Positions 38,087-46,850 of a DNA stretch of 64,000 nucleotides are shown here, piece by piece (position 1 is the first letter of the stretch; each line of letters begins with the position of its first letter). This stretch comes from Streptomyces sp. HUAS MG91. Lineage in GTDB: Bacteria > Actinomycetota > Actinomycetes > Streptomycetales > Streptomycetaceae. The stretch covers positions 2,170,001 through 2,234,000 of the forward strand of contig NZ_CP159534.1 of NCBI RefSeq assembly GCF_040529335.1, in the 5' to 3' direction. Both the position numbers and the translations under genes were made by a program. The notes under the pieces were generated by a model. It was given only the letters and a program-made list of their open reading frames with translations, did no database searches and was not told the DNA's origin.

Positions 38087-40590
38087 ACCCCCCGCACCTT
38101 CAACGCCCTGGCCAGATCGTCCAGTTGATCCACGAGCCTGCGCCGCAGCGCGGGCGCGGGCGCGCCGTCGGCCAGGCACCGCTCCCCCAGCCGCGACGTC
38201 TCGGCGTCGATGGCGTACTCGGGGAACGCGTACCGCCCGGCAGCCGCGGCGATGGCCGGTCCGCGTCGTTCGGCGACGGCGGTCGCGTCGGTGAAGTAGC
38301 GCGGGACGTACGAGCGCAGCAGGTCGGCCTGTTCGGGCTGCCAGAAGCCCTGGGCGGTGGCGGTGAACAGGTAGTTGGACAGGTCGCGGTCGGGGTCGGT
38401 GGTGAACAGGGCGTCCCAGGCGGCGGCCTTGGCCTGCGGGTCGGGGAGCGCGGCGTGGCAGCGGGCGGCGCCCTCCTGGCCGACGGCGCTGGGGTCGTGG
38501 GCGAGTTCGGCCTCGATGACGGCGTCGTCGACGGCGCCGAGGACGCTGAGCCGGCCGAGGATGCGCCAGCGCAGTTCGGGGTCGAGTTCGGGGCCGCCGG
38601 GGACGGCGCCGGAGTCGTACCAGTCGCGGATGACGTCGGCGTACTGGGCGGCGTCGATGAGGTGGCGTACGGCGGTCAGGCGCAGGCCGGGGTGGCTGCC
38701 GTCCTCGGTGCGGCGGATGAGGTCCTCGCACAGGGTGGTGAGGAGGGTGAGGGCGGCGGGGCGGTCGGCGGGTGCGGTGCAGCGGTCGGCGACCTGGGTG
38801 TGGGCGAAGGTGAGGACGCCCTGGACGACGGCGAGGTCGGTCTCGGTGGGCAGGTGGGTTCTGGCGGCCGACAGGTAGGCGGCGGGCGCCAGTTCGCCGT
38901 CGCGGACCATGTCGCGCAGGGTGTTCCACACGACGGCGCGGGTGAGCGGGTCGGGGATGCCGGACAGGCCGTGCAGGGCGGCTTCCCGGGAGGCGGCGTC
39001 GAGGCGGACCTTGGCGTAGGTGAGGTCCTGGTCGTTGGGGACGACGAGGGCGGGGCGGGCGCTGTGGGAGGTGTGGGGGGCGCCGGGCACGTCGACGTGG
39101 ATGCGCTCGCGCAGGACGAAGGCGCGGTCGTCGGCGGGGTCGTGGTCGTAGAGGCCGACGGCGATGCGGTGCGGGCGGCTGCCCTGCTGGTCGACGGTGA
39201 GGGTCCAGCCGTCGCTGTCATCGGCGCTGTTTTCGAGGCGGCCGGTGAGGGTGTCGACGCCGGTGGTGCGCAGCCAGGTGTCGGCCCAGGCGTGGACGTC
39301 GCGGTCGGTGCCGGAGGCCAGTGACTCGATGAAGTCGGCGAGGGTGGCGTTGCCGAACTTGTGCCGTTCGAAGTGGGTGTTGATGCCGGCGAGGAAGTCC
39401 TTCTCGCCGAGCCAGGCGACGAGCTGGCGCAGTGCGGAGGCGCCCTTGGCGTAGGAGATGCCGTCGAAGTTGAGGAGGGCGGAGGCGGTGTCGGGGACGT
39501 CCTCGGGGGCGACGGGGTGGGTGGAGGGCCGCTGGTCGGCGTCGTAGCCCCAGGCCTTGCGGGAGATGCCGAAGTCGACCCAGGTGTCCTTGAAGCGGGT
39601 GGCTTCGGTGAGGGTCTGGTAGCCCATGTACTCGGCGAACGACTCGTTCAGCCAGATGTCGTCCCACCACTTAAGGGTGACGAGGTCGCCGAACCACATG
39701 TGGGCCATCTCGTGGGCGATCACCATGGCGCGCAGTTGCCGCTCGGTGTCGGTGACGGCGGAGCGGTAGACGAACTCGTCGCGGAAGGTGACCAGGCCGG
39801 GGTTCTCCATCGCGCCGGCGTTGAATTCGGGGACGAACGCCTGGTCGTAGGAGTCGAAGGGGTAGGGCTCGTCGAACTTCTCGTGGTAGCGGTCGTAGCA
39901 GGCGCGCGTGGCGTCGAGGATCTCGTCGGCGTCGGCGTCGAGGTGGGGCGCGAGGGAGCGGCGGCAGTGCAGGCCGAAGGGCAGGCCGCGGTGTTCGGTG
40001 CGGATGGAGTGCCAGGGGCCGGCGGCGACGGCGACGAGGTAGGTCGACAGGAGCGGGGTGGTGGTGGCGCGCCACTTGCCGTTGCCCAGGTGTTCGGTGA
40101 CGCCGTTGGCGAGGACGGTCCAGCCGTCGGGGGCGGTGACGGTGAGGTCGAAGGCGGCTTTGAGGTCGGGCTGGTCGAAGGCGGCGAAGATGCGCTGGAC
40201 GTCGTCCATGAACATCTGGGTGTAGACGTACGTCTCGCCGTCGGTGGGGTCGGTGAAGCGGTGCATGCCCTCGCCGGTGTGCGAGTAGCGCATGGCGGCG
40301 TCGAGTACGAGTTCGTGCTCGCCCTGGGCGAGGCCGGGCAGCGGCAGCCGGTTGTCGTCGAGGGCGGCGGGGTCGAGCGGCTGCCCGTCGAGGGTGGCGG
40401 TGCGCAGCTCGGCCGGCCTGACCTCGACGAAGGTGTCTCCCGCGGTGCGTGCGGTGAAGCGGATCGCGGTGCGGGAGTCGAAGGTGTCGGGGCCGCGGGT
40501 CAGGTCGAGGTCCACGGTGTAGTGGTGGACGTCGATGAGCCGGGCTCGGGTCTGCGCTTCGTCGCGCGTCAGTACGGGCATGGGGCCCAT
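38083..40590 (-). CDS. pepN: Aminopeptidase N (M1 family)
   Basis: An 835-residue zinc aminopeptidase that trims N-terminal residues from peptides in the cytoplasm. Motifs: TRDEAQTRARLIDVHHY start, the exopeptidase motif GAMENPG, and the zinc site VIAHEMAHMWFGDLVT with the downstream glutamate in NESFAEYMG; an ERAP1-like helical C-terminal domain (about 530-830) follows. ATG at 40590 has GGAGG 11 nt upstream; a second ATG three codons later is possible. Its stop codon TAG lies within the terminal repeat of the adjoining palindromic element, so the last residue or two may differ from relatives. Confidence 0.94.
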   Translation of the reverse strand: MGPMPVLTRDEAQTRARLIDVHHYTVDLDLTRGPDTFDSRTAIRFTARTAGDTFVEVRPAELRTATLDGQPLDPAALDDNRLPLPGLAQGEHELVLDAAMRYSHTGEGMHRFTDPTDGETYVYTQMFMDDVQRIFAAFDQPDLKAAFDLTVTAPDGWTVLANGVTEHLGNGKWRATTTPLLSTYLVAVAAGPWHSIRTEHRGLPFGLHCRRSLAPHLDADADEILDATRACYDRYHEKFDEPYPFDSYDQAFVPEFNAGAMENPGLVTFRDEFVYRSAVTDTERQLRAMVIAHEMAHMWFGDLVTLKWWDDIWLNESFAEYMGYQTLTEATRFKDTWVDFGISRKAWGYDADQRPSTHPVAPEDVPDTASALLNFDGISYAKGASALRQLVAWLGEKDFLAGINTHFERHKFGNATLADFIESLASGTDRDVHAWADTWLRTTGVDTLTGRLENSADDSDGWTLTVDQQGSRPHRIAVGLYDHDPADDRAFVLRERIHVDVPGAPHTSHSARPALVVPNDQDLTYAKVRLDAASREAALHGLSGIPDPLTRAVVWNTLRDMVRDGELAPAAYLSAARTHLPTETDLAVVQGVLTFAHTQVADRCTAPADRPAALTLLTTLCEDLIRRTEDGSHPGLRLTAVRHLIDAAQYADVIRDWYDSGAVPGGPELDPELRWRILGRLSVLGAVDDAVIEAELAHDPSAVGQEGAARCHAALPDPQAKAAAWDALFTTDPDRDLSNYLFTATAQGFWQPEQADLLRSYVPRYFTDATAVAERRGPAIAAAAGRYAFPEYAIDAETSRLGERCLADGAPAPALRRRLVDQLDDLARALKVRGV

Positions 40591-40692
40591 GCTGCCGTAC
40601 GCCTCCGGCGGTGCGCCCCGTAGGGGCGCGGGGCTCTGCCGCGGGCCCCCGCTCCTCGATCGCCGGAGGGCCCCGGTGGTGTGGGTCGCCGC

Positions 40693-41046
40693 TTACTCGC
40701 GCGGGTCGGTGCCTGAATTGGCGGCGATCTGCTCGTGGTGGCGGATGACCTCGGAAATAATGAAGTTCAGGAACTTCTCGGCGAAGGCCGGGTCCAGTTT
40801 GGCGTTCTCGGCGAGCTGGCGCAGGCGCTCGATCTGGCGGGCCTCGCGGGCCGGGTCCGCCGGGGGCAGGGCGTGCTCGGCCTTGAGGTGGCCGACCTGC
40901 TGGGTGCATTTGAAGCGCTCGGCGAGCATGTGGACGACGGCGGCGTCGATGTTGTCGATGCTGTCGCGGAGCCGGGCGAGCTCGGCGCGCACCGCGGGGT
41001 CGACGGCCGGCTGGTCTGTATCCGTCTGGGGATTGCTGGTGGTCAT
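40693..41046 (-). CDS. Chorismate mutase (AroQ type)
   Basis: A 117-residue all-helical protein with LRDSIDNIDAAVVHMLAERFKCTQQVGHLKAE and FAEKFLNFIISEVIRHHE, the conserved Arg/Lys/Glu pattern of AroQ mutases. It rearranges chorismate to prephenate for Phe/Tyr synthesis in the cytoplasm; small actinobacterial forms often work in complex with DAHP synthase. No signal peptide. The ribosome site is weak. It sits 7 bp downstream of nothing but the AraC gene's 3' end, which precedes it on the same strand, so co-transcription is likely. Confidence 0.9.
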   Translation of the reverse strand: MTTSNPQTDTDQPAVDPAVRAELARLRDSIDNIDAAVVHMLAERFKCTQQVGHLKAEHALPPADPAREARQIERLRQLAENAKLDPAFAEKFLNFIISEVIRHHEQIAANSGTDPRE

Positions 41047-41052
41047 GACGGA

Positions 41053-41940
41053 TCAGCCTACGTGGAGCATCGGCGGGTCGTCGGGGTCGGGGATCTTGTC
41101 GGACCAGCCGCCGGGGACGGCACGGCCCTGCTGGTCGCGGAAGCGGACGGGTGCGGTGCCGACACGGCGGGTGAACAGGCGGGAGAAGTAGGCCGGGTCG
41201 TCGTAGCCGACGCGGCGGGCGACGGCGGCGACGGGCAGTTCGGTGGCGGCGAGGAGTTCTTTGGCGCGGCCGAGCCGGATGCCGAGGAGGTAGTCCTTGG
41301 GGCTGCATCCGGCGCCCCGGCGGACGGCGCTGCGCAGTTCGGCGGGGGTCATGCCGTGGCGGGCGGCGTGTTCGGCGACGGACAGCGGCTGGAAGGCGTC
41401 GCGGGCGAGGGCCTGGAGGACGGGGTCGCCGTCGGGGGCCATGTCGGCGCGGGCGCGGCGCAGGGCGACGAGGAGTTCGTGGACGGCGGCGCCGGTCTCG
41501 ACCTCCAGGAGGGGGTTGCCGCGGCGGGCGGCGCGGGCGATGCGGCCGACTGCGGTGCGTACCTGGGCGGCGTCGGAGAGGGGGACGACGGGCCGGTCGG
41601 GTTCGATGTAGCCGAGTTCGGTGTACGTGGCCGTGGCGGGCCCGGTGAAGTCGACGAAGCATTCGTCCCAGCCGGTGCCGGGGTCGGCGCCGTAGTGGTG
41701 GGGGCGGCCGGGGGTGAGCCAGATGAGGGTGGGTGCGGTGAGGGTGGTGCGGCGCCCGTCGGCGTCCTGGAACCAGCCGCTGCCCGCGGTGACGACGACG
41801 GCGACGTGGTGGTCGAGGGTGCGGGGGCCGACGCTGGGGAGCAGGCCGTGCTGGAGTCCGACGCCGAGGCAGACCAGGCCGAGCCGGTGGTGGACGGGGC
41901 TGGGTGTGAAGTAGCGCATCCAGGTGTGGTAGGCGGACAT
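41053..41940 (-). CDS. AraC-family transcriptional regulator
   Basis: A 295-residue regulator. The N-terminal part is a cupin-type sensor (HHVAVVVTAGSGWFQDADGRRTTLTAPTLIWLTPGRPHHYG) and the last 100 residues contain two helix-turn-helices (PLSVAEHAARHGMTPAELRSAVRR and ELPVAAVARRVGYDDPAYFSRLFTRRVGTAPVRFR). It is divergent from the beta-galactosidase gene, 186 bp away, which it probably controls in response to a sugar. AGGAGGGG lies 5 nt before the ATG. Confidence 0.92.
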   Translation of the reverse strand: MSAYHTWMRYFTPSPVHHRLGLVCLGVGLQHGLLPSVGPRTLDHHVAVVVTAGSGWFQDADGRRTTLTAPTLIWLTPGRPHHYGADPGTGWDECFVDFTGPATATYTELGYIEPDRPVVPLSDAAQVRTAVGRIARAARRGNPLLEVETGAAVHELLVALRRARADMAPDGDPVLQALARDAFQPLSVAEHAARHGMTPAELRSAVRRGAGCSPKDYLLGIRLGRAKELLAATELPVAAVARRVGYDDPAYFSRLFTRRVGTAPVRFRDQQGRAVPGGWSDKIPDPDDPPMLHVG

Positions 41941-42126
41941 GTGCCCCTCCTGTGGTTCCTGCGGTGTTCGCGCGGTGTCTCGTCCCGTCTCCCGCGGGCC
42001 GCCGGTCCGGTGGCTCCGGCGGTCCAACAACAGCCGATCTTTGTCCATGGACCGGGTTGTCCGCCAGGGGTGACAGTGACGGCCGGTGGGTGAGGAGCCC
42101 AGTGGGCACGAGGGAGCATGGGGCGC

Positions 42127-43878
42127 GTGATGGCCGAGTTCAGGGTGGGCGAGGACGACTTCGAGGTGGACGGCCGGCCGGTGCGGCTGCTGTCGGGGGC
42201 GCTGCACTATTTCCGGGTGCACGAGGAGCAGTGGGCGCACCGGCTGGGGATGTTGCGGGCGATGGGCCTGAACTGTGTGGAGACGTACGTCCCGTGGAAT
42301 CTGCACGAGCCGGGTCCGGGCCGGTTCGACGATGTGGCGGCGGTGGGGCGGTTCCTGGACGCGGCGCGGGAGGCGGGTCTGTGGGTGATCGTCCGGCCCG
42401 GCCCGTACATCTGCGCGGAGTGGGCGAACGGTGGGCTGCCGCACTGGCTGACCGGGCCGCTCGGGTCGCGGATCCGGACGCGGGACCCTCAGTTCCTGGC
42501 CGCTGTGGAGCGCTGGTTCCGGGTGCTGTTGCCGTACGTGGTGGAGCGGCAGTTCGACCGGGGCGGTCCGGTGATCATGGTGCAGGTGGAGAACGAGTAC
42601 GGCAGTTACGGCTCCGACGCGGTGTATCTGCGTTCCCTCGCCGACCTGCTGGTCGAGCTGGGGGTGAGCGTGCCGTTGTTCACCTCGGACGGTCCGGACG
42701 AGCACATGCAGTCGGGCGGTTCGATTCCGGGGATTCTGGCGACGGCGAACTTCGGCTCCCGCGCACGTGAGGGTTTCGCGAGCCTGCGCGGGCTCCGGCC
42801 CAAGGGGCCGTTGATGTGCGCGGAGTTCTGGTGCGGGTGGTTCGACCACTGGGGCGCGGAGCACACGACGCGGGACGCGGCGGACGCGGCGCGGACGCTG
42901 GAGGAGATCCTGGCGTGCGGGGCGTCGGTGAATCTGTACATGGCGCACGGCGGCACGAGTTTCGGCGGCTGGGCGGGGGCGAACCGCGGTGGTGGCAACC
43001 TGCACGTGGGCCCGCTGGAGGCGGACGTGACGTCGTACGACTACGACGCCCCGGTGGACGAGTTCGGCCGCCCCACCGAGAAGTTCTGGCTGTTCCGGGA
43101 GATTCTGGGCCGGTTCGCGGACGGGCCGCTGCCCGAGGTGCCCGAGCGGCCGGCCGCGCTGGGGGCGCCCGTGGTGGCGGGGCTGACGTCGTTCACGCCG
43201 CTGGACGGGGTGCTCGACGCGCTGGGCGGGCCGGAGGCGGAGCACGCGGTGCCGCCGTCGTTCGAGGAGCTGGACGTGGACCGGGGTCTGGTGCGGTACG
43301 CGGTGACGGTGCCGGGGCCGCGCGGGGCGTACGAGTTGCGGGCGCGGGGGCTGCGGGATCTCGCGGTCGTGTACGTGGACGGGGAGCGGGCCGGTGTGCT
43401 CACCGAGGAGGAGCCGGTGCTGGCCGCGCCGGTGTCGGGGCACGCGCGGGTGGAGCTGTGGGCGGAGTCGCTGGGCCGGGTCAACTACGGGCCGCGGCTG
43501 GGCGAGCCGAAGGGCATCACGGGCGGTCTGATGCACGAGCGGCAGTTCCTGCACGGGGTGCGGGCGCGGGGGCTGCGGCTCGACGCGCTCCGTGCGGAGG
43601 CAGTGGCGGGGTTGCCGGAGTCGGCGCCCGTGGCGGGGGCGCGGGGGCTGTACCGGGGGGTGTTCGAGGTGGTCGGCGCCGGTGACGCCGGGCTCGAACT
43701 GCCGGGCTGGACGCGGGGGTTCGTGTGGGTGAACGGCTTCTGTCTCGGCCGGTACTGGTCGGTGGGGCCGCAGGAATCTCTGTACGTTCCCGGCCCGGTG
43801 CTGCGGGAGGGTGTGAACGAGGTGTGGGTGCTGGAGCTGGACCGGGCCGCCGACGAGCCCCGGGTTCGCCTGGCCTAG
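42127..43878 (+). CDS. Family 35 beta-galactosidase
   Basis: A 583-residue GH35 enzyme: LLSGALHYFRVHEEQWAHRL start, NCVETYVPWNLHEP, acid/base Glu157 in VQVENEYGSYG, nucleophile Glu233 in LMCAEFWCGWFDHWG, and MAHGGTSFGGWAG. C-terminal jelly-roll domains end NGFCLGRYWSVGPQ. No signal peptide, so it probably cleaves imported beta-galactosides. GGAG at 42113-42116 fits the GTG at 42127 (10 nt) and not the ATG at 42118 (1 nt); ATG 42130 is also possible. Divergent AraC gene suggests sugar-responsive control. Its stop is followed by hairpin copy C. Confidence 0.93.
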   Translation: MMAEFRVGEDDFEVDGRPVRLLSGALHYFRVHEEQWAHRLGMLRAMGLNCVETYVPWNLHEPGPGRFDDVAAVGRFLDAAREAGLWVIVRPGPYICAEWANGGLPHWLTGPLGSRIRTRDPQFLAAVERWFRVLLPYVVERQFDRGGPVIMVQVENEYGSYGSDAVYLRSLADLLVELGVSVPLFTSDGPDEHMQSGGSIPGILATANFGSRAREGFASLRGLRPKGPLMCAEFWCGWFDHWGAEHTTRDAADAARTLEEILACGASVNLYMAHGGTSFGGWAGANRGGGNLHVGPLEADVTSYDYDAPVDEFGRPTEKFWLFREILGRFADGPLPEVPERPAALGAPVVAGLTSFTPLDGVLDALGGPEAEHAVPPSFEELDVDRGLVRYAVTVPGPRGAYELRARGLRDLAVVYVDGERAGVLTEEEPVLAAPVSGHARVELWAESLGRVNYGPRLGEPKGITGGLMHERQFLHGVRARGLRLDALRAEAVAGLPESAPVAGARGLYRGVFEVVGAGDAGLELPGWTRGFVWVNGFCLGRYWSVGPQESLYVPGPVLREGVNEVWVLELDRAADEPRVRLA

Positions 43879-43919
43879 GGCCTGCCCTGTCGTCGGCCGC
43901 GGGCCGGTGGGGGGCTGGC

Positions 43920-43986
43920 CGCGCAGTTCCCCGCGCCCCTGAAGCGAGCTCCACTCGCCCAGGAGAGGGGCGCGGGGAACTGCGCG
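43920..43986. repeat. Dispersed Streptomyces hairpin repeat, copy C
   Basis: A perfect 21-bp stem (CGCGCAGTTCCCCGCGCCCC / GGGGCGCGGGGAACTGCGCG) with a 25-nt loop, 41 bp after the beta-galactosidase stop. Could act as its terminator. Confidence 0.85.
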
Positions 43987-44110
43987 AGAAGCCCCGCCGG
44001 GGTGCGGCCGCCCCACACGCGACGCCCGGCAGACGAAGTGGCGCATGCCGCCGTACGCTGAGAACGCCGGGCCCGGGCGCGCGGGCCCCGGAGGTTCAGG
44101 GGGTGCGCAC

Positions 44111-45016
44111 GTGGCGAACGGCGGGCCGGTGATGCACGGCTATCCGCATCTGGAGACCGTGCGATCGGCGATCACCGCGCTGTACAAGCGGCTCTCGTAC
44201 GACACCGTGCACACCTTCGCGGCGAGCGTCGCCCCGGTGGACGTGGCCTTCTGCGATCAGGACGATCTGCACATGGGCGCGCAGCGGGTGGCGCACGAGC
44301 TGGTGCGGCACTACCACCTGCCGGACGCCCGGATGATCGTGAGCTTCCGCGAGATGGAGCACGCCGCGAGTGTGGAACTGGCGTCCGGCCCCGAGTACTT
44401 CATCGAGCTGAACGACCGCTTCCGCACGCACCGCAGGGACATCGGCGCGGCGCTGGCGCACGAGATCATGCATGTGTACCTGCACCGCCTGGATCTGTCG
44501 TTCCCGGGGACGCGGGACAACGAGATCCTGACCGACGCCGCCGCGACCTATCTGGGTGCGGGCTGGCTGCTGCTGGACGCCTATCGGGAGGACGGGGCGT
44601 CGTCGCAGAAGCTGGGCTATCTGACGCCGGAGGAGTTCGGGTACGTGCTGGCGAAGCGGTCGCTGGCGTTCGGCGAGGCCCCGGAGACCTGGTTCACCAG
44701 CCCTCAGGCGTACACGGCGTACACCGAGGGGCTGGCGCAGGCCCGCCGCGACGAGCAGCAGCCCCCGCTGACGGCCGCCGGGTGGGCGGGCCGGCGACGG
44801 TATGCGAAGGATCGCCGCGCCGCGCAGGACCACGGGGCGCGGGGCGCGGTGCCCCTCGGTCCCTACGCGTTCTCCTCGGACGGGCCGCAGGGGCAGGGCG
44901 GGCTGCGCGTGGCGTTCCCGTGCCCGACGTGCCACCAGCGGATCCGGGTTCCGGTGCGCGGGCGGGTCCGGGCCCGGTGCGGGCTGTGCCGCACGGTCCT
45001 GGAGTGCGACACGTGA
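44111..45016 (+). CDS. Unrecognised HExxH zincin-like protein with C-terminal zinc ribbon
   Basis: About 301 residues; not a family I can name. The zinc-protease-like motif LAHEIMHVYLHR places His117, Glu118 and His121, and a possible third ligand, Glu138, in NEILTDAAATYLGAG, a gluzincin-like spacing. The last 45 residues hold CPTC and CGLC, a four-cysteine ribbon. No signal peptide or membrane helix, so a cytoplasmic metallopeptidase is likely. GTG 44111 follows AGGGGG; ATG 44132 is an alternative start. It stands alone between hairpin copy C and the steroid cluster. Confidence 0.75.
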   Translation: MANGGPVMHGYPHLETVRSAITALYKRLSYDTVHTFAASVAPVDVAFCDQDDLHMGAQRVAHELVRHYHLPDARMIVSFREMEHAASVELASGPEYFIELNDRFRTHRRDIGAALAHEIMHVYLHRLDLSFPGTRDNEILTDAAATYLGAGWLLLDAYREDGASSQKLGYLTPEEFGYVLAKRSLAFGEAPETWFTSPQAYTAYTEGLAQARRDEQQPPLTAAGWAGRRRYAKDRRAAQDHGARGAVPLGPYAFSSDGPQGQGGLRVAFPCPTCHQRIRVPVRGRVRARCGLCRTVLECDT

Positions 45017-45071
45017 CACTGTCCCGGTGGTAGCCGCGCTCGGCGGGCCCGCGCTCCACGCGGTGCGCCGC

Positions 45072-46001
45072 TCAGGCTCCATAGACCACCCCCGGTGCGG
45101 CGGCCCGGCCCAGAAGCTCCCGCGCCGCCTCTCCCGCGTCCGCCGGGGTCCACCGCTCCCCCTTGTCGATCGTCGGTCCGGCCCGCCAGCCCTCCATGAC
45201 CGTGATGCGTCCGGCCTCCACCTCGAAAACGCGTCCCGTCACCTCGGCGCCGGCCGCCGCGGAACCGAGCCAGACCACCAGCGGTGACACGTTCTCCGGG
45301 GCCATCGCGTCGAACGCTCCCTCGCCGGGCGCGGCCATCGTCTCGGCGAAGGTGGACTCGGTCATCCGGGTCCGCGCGGCCGGCGCGATCGCGTTGACCT
45401 GGACTCCGTAGCGCTTCATCTCCGCCGCGGCGACGAGGGTCAGGCCCAGGATCCCCGCCTTGGCCGCGCTGTAGTTGCCCTGCCCGACCGAGCCCAACAG
45501 GCCGGCCCCGGAGGAGGTGTTGACGACGCGGGCCGTCGGTGTCCGGCCGGCCTTCGTCTCGGCCCTCCAGTAGGCGGCGGCGTGCTGGAGCGGCAGGAAG
45601 TGTCCTTTGAGGTGGACCCGCATGACGGCGTCCCAGTCGTCCTCCGCCAGGTTCACCAGCATCCGGTCGCGCAGGAACCCGGCGTTGTTGACCAGGGTGT
45701 CCAGGCGTCCGAAGGTGTCGACGGCCGCCGCGACCAGTGAGGCGGCGCCCTCCGGGGTCGCTATGTCGCCGCCGTGGGCCACCGCCCGGCCGCCCGACGC
45801 CCGTATCTCCTCGACCACGCGCGCGGCCGGGCTGTCGGCCGCGGGTGCTCCGTCGAGTCCCACTCCCAGGTCGTTGACCACGACCTTCGCTCCCTCCGCC
45901 GCGAAGGCGAGGGCGTGTGCGCGGCCGAGTCCGCGGCCGGCTCCGGTCACCGCGACCACTCGTCCCGCGCACAGCCCGGCGCTGTCGTCCGTGTCCGTCA
46001 T
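45072..46001 (-). CDS. SDR oxidoreductase, Rv3548c-like, of the HIP steroid cluster
   Basis: A 309-residue short-chain dehydrogenase: cofactor motif TGAGRGLG, NNAG, catalytic Ser in NTSSGAG and YxxxK in YSAAK. The N-terminal insert after VVVNDLG and the overall length match the (3R)-hydroxyacyl-CoA dehydrogenase-like SDRs of steroid and sterol side-chain catabolism. By position it corresponds to Rv3548c of M. tuberculosis, which is 5' neighbour of the HIP genes; the exact step is not established. It starts 1 bp after the stop of the next SDR gene, so the two form an operon read leftwards from the operator at 46.82 kb. Confidence 0.85.
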   Translation of the reverse strand: MTDTDDSAGLCAGRVVAVTGAGRGLGRAHALAFAAEGAKVVVNDLGVGLDGAPAADSPAARVVEEIRASGGRAVAHGGDIATPEGAASLVAAAVDTFGRLDTLVNNAGFLRDRMLVNLAEDDWDAVMRVHLKGHFLPLQHAAAYWRAETKAGRTPTARVVNTSSGAGLLGSVGQGNYSAAKAGILGLTLVAAAEMKRYGVQVNAIAPAARTRMTESTFAETMAAPGEGAFDAMAPENVSPLVVWLGSAAAGAEVTGRVFEVEAGRITVMEGWRAGPTIDKGERWTPADAGEAARELLGRAAAPGVVYGA

Positions 46002-46002
46002 C

Positions 46003-46776
46003 TCAGGCCTCCTTGTTGACCGTTGCGGCGTCCAGAAAGGCGGGGCGCTCCCCGCCGCCGTGCACGAGCAGGCTCGAACCGGTGATGTACGAGGCGGCGT
46101 CCGACGCGAGGAACACGGCGGCCTCCCCTATCTCGCGCGGCTCGGCCAGCCTGCCGAGCGGCACGGTGGCGCCGACGGCGGCGATGCCGTCCTCGTCGCC
46201 GTAGTGCAGCGCGGAGAGTTCGGTGCGCACCATGCCGAGCACCAGCGTGTTCACCCGTATCTGCGGCGCCCATTCCACGGCCATGGTCCGTGCCAGGTTG
46301 TCCAGGCCGGCCTTGGCCGCGCCGTAGGCCGCCGTGCCGGGCGACGGGCGGGTGCCGCTCACGCTGCCGATCATCACGATCGATCCGCGTACGGCCGCGA
46401 GCTGTTCGCGGGCGGCCAGCGAGGCGGTCAGCGGCGCCGTGAGGTTCAGCTCGATCACCCGGGCGTGCCGCTCGGCGTCGCTCTCGCCGAGCAGGCGGTA
46501 GGGGGTCCCGCCCGCGTTGTTGACCAGGACGTCCACCCGGTCGAGCCGTGCGAACATCTCGTGCACGGCGGCGGCGTCCCGCAGATCCACCGGCACGAAC
46601 TCGCAGCCCTCCAGGGGGGCTTCGGGTGGTCTTCGGGCGCAGACCACGACCCGCGCGCCGGTCCGCGCGAACGCCTTCGCGATCCCGGCGCCCACTCCCC
46701 TCGTACCGCCCGTCACCACCACTGTTCGCCCGCTGGTCCGTCCGTTCGGATCCGTCCCGTCCATCCCCGCACCCAT
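46003..46776 (-). CDS. SDR oxidoreductase, Rv3549c-like, of the HIP steroid cluster
   Basis: A 257-residue short-chain dehydrogenase with TGGTRGVGAGIA (cofactor), NNAGG, MIGSVSG and YGAAK, and the C-terminal AVFLASDAASYITGSSLLVHGGG. It is probably an NAD(P)-dependent hydroxyacyl-CoA or keto reductase acting on a hydrindane intermediate; it takes the position of Rv3549c. The first gene of the leftward operon; its ATG is 37 bp from the proposed operator. A second ATG four codons downstream is possible. Confidence 0.85.
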   Translation of the reverse strand: MGAGMDGTDPNGRTSGRTVVVTGGTRGVGAGIAKAFARTGARVVVCARRPPEAPLEGCEFVPVDLRDAAAVHEMFARLDRVDVLVNNAGGTPYRLLGESDAERHARVIELNLTAPLTASLAAREQLAAVRGSIVMIGSVSGTRPSPGTAAYGAAKAGLDNLARTMAVEWAPQIRVNTLVLGMVRTELSALHYGDEDGIAAVGATVPLGRLAEPREIGEAAVFLASDAASYITGSSLLVHGGGERPAFLDAATVNKEA

Positions 46777-46813
46777 TCCCTGGACTCCCGCCGCCTGCTA
46801 CCGTCGTCGCCGT

Positions 46814-46831
46814 ACCAAACAAACGTTAGGT
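46814..46831. promoter_or_regulatory. Proposed KstR2-type operator 1
   Basis: The inverted repeat ACC-N-AAC-N4-GTT-N-GGT (ACCAAACAAACGTTAGGT) lies in the 74-bp gap between the divergent SDR and echA20 genes. A nearly identical 18-mer lies in the other divergent gap of the cluster. A TetR repressor of the KstR2 type is encoded nearby. Confidence 0.7.
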
Positions 46832-46850
46832 GGAAAGGTAGCTGAACGCC

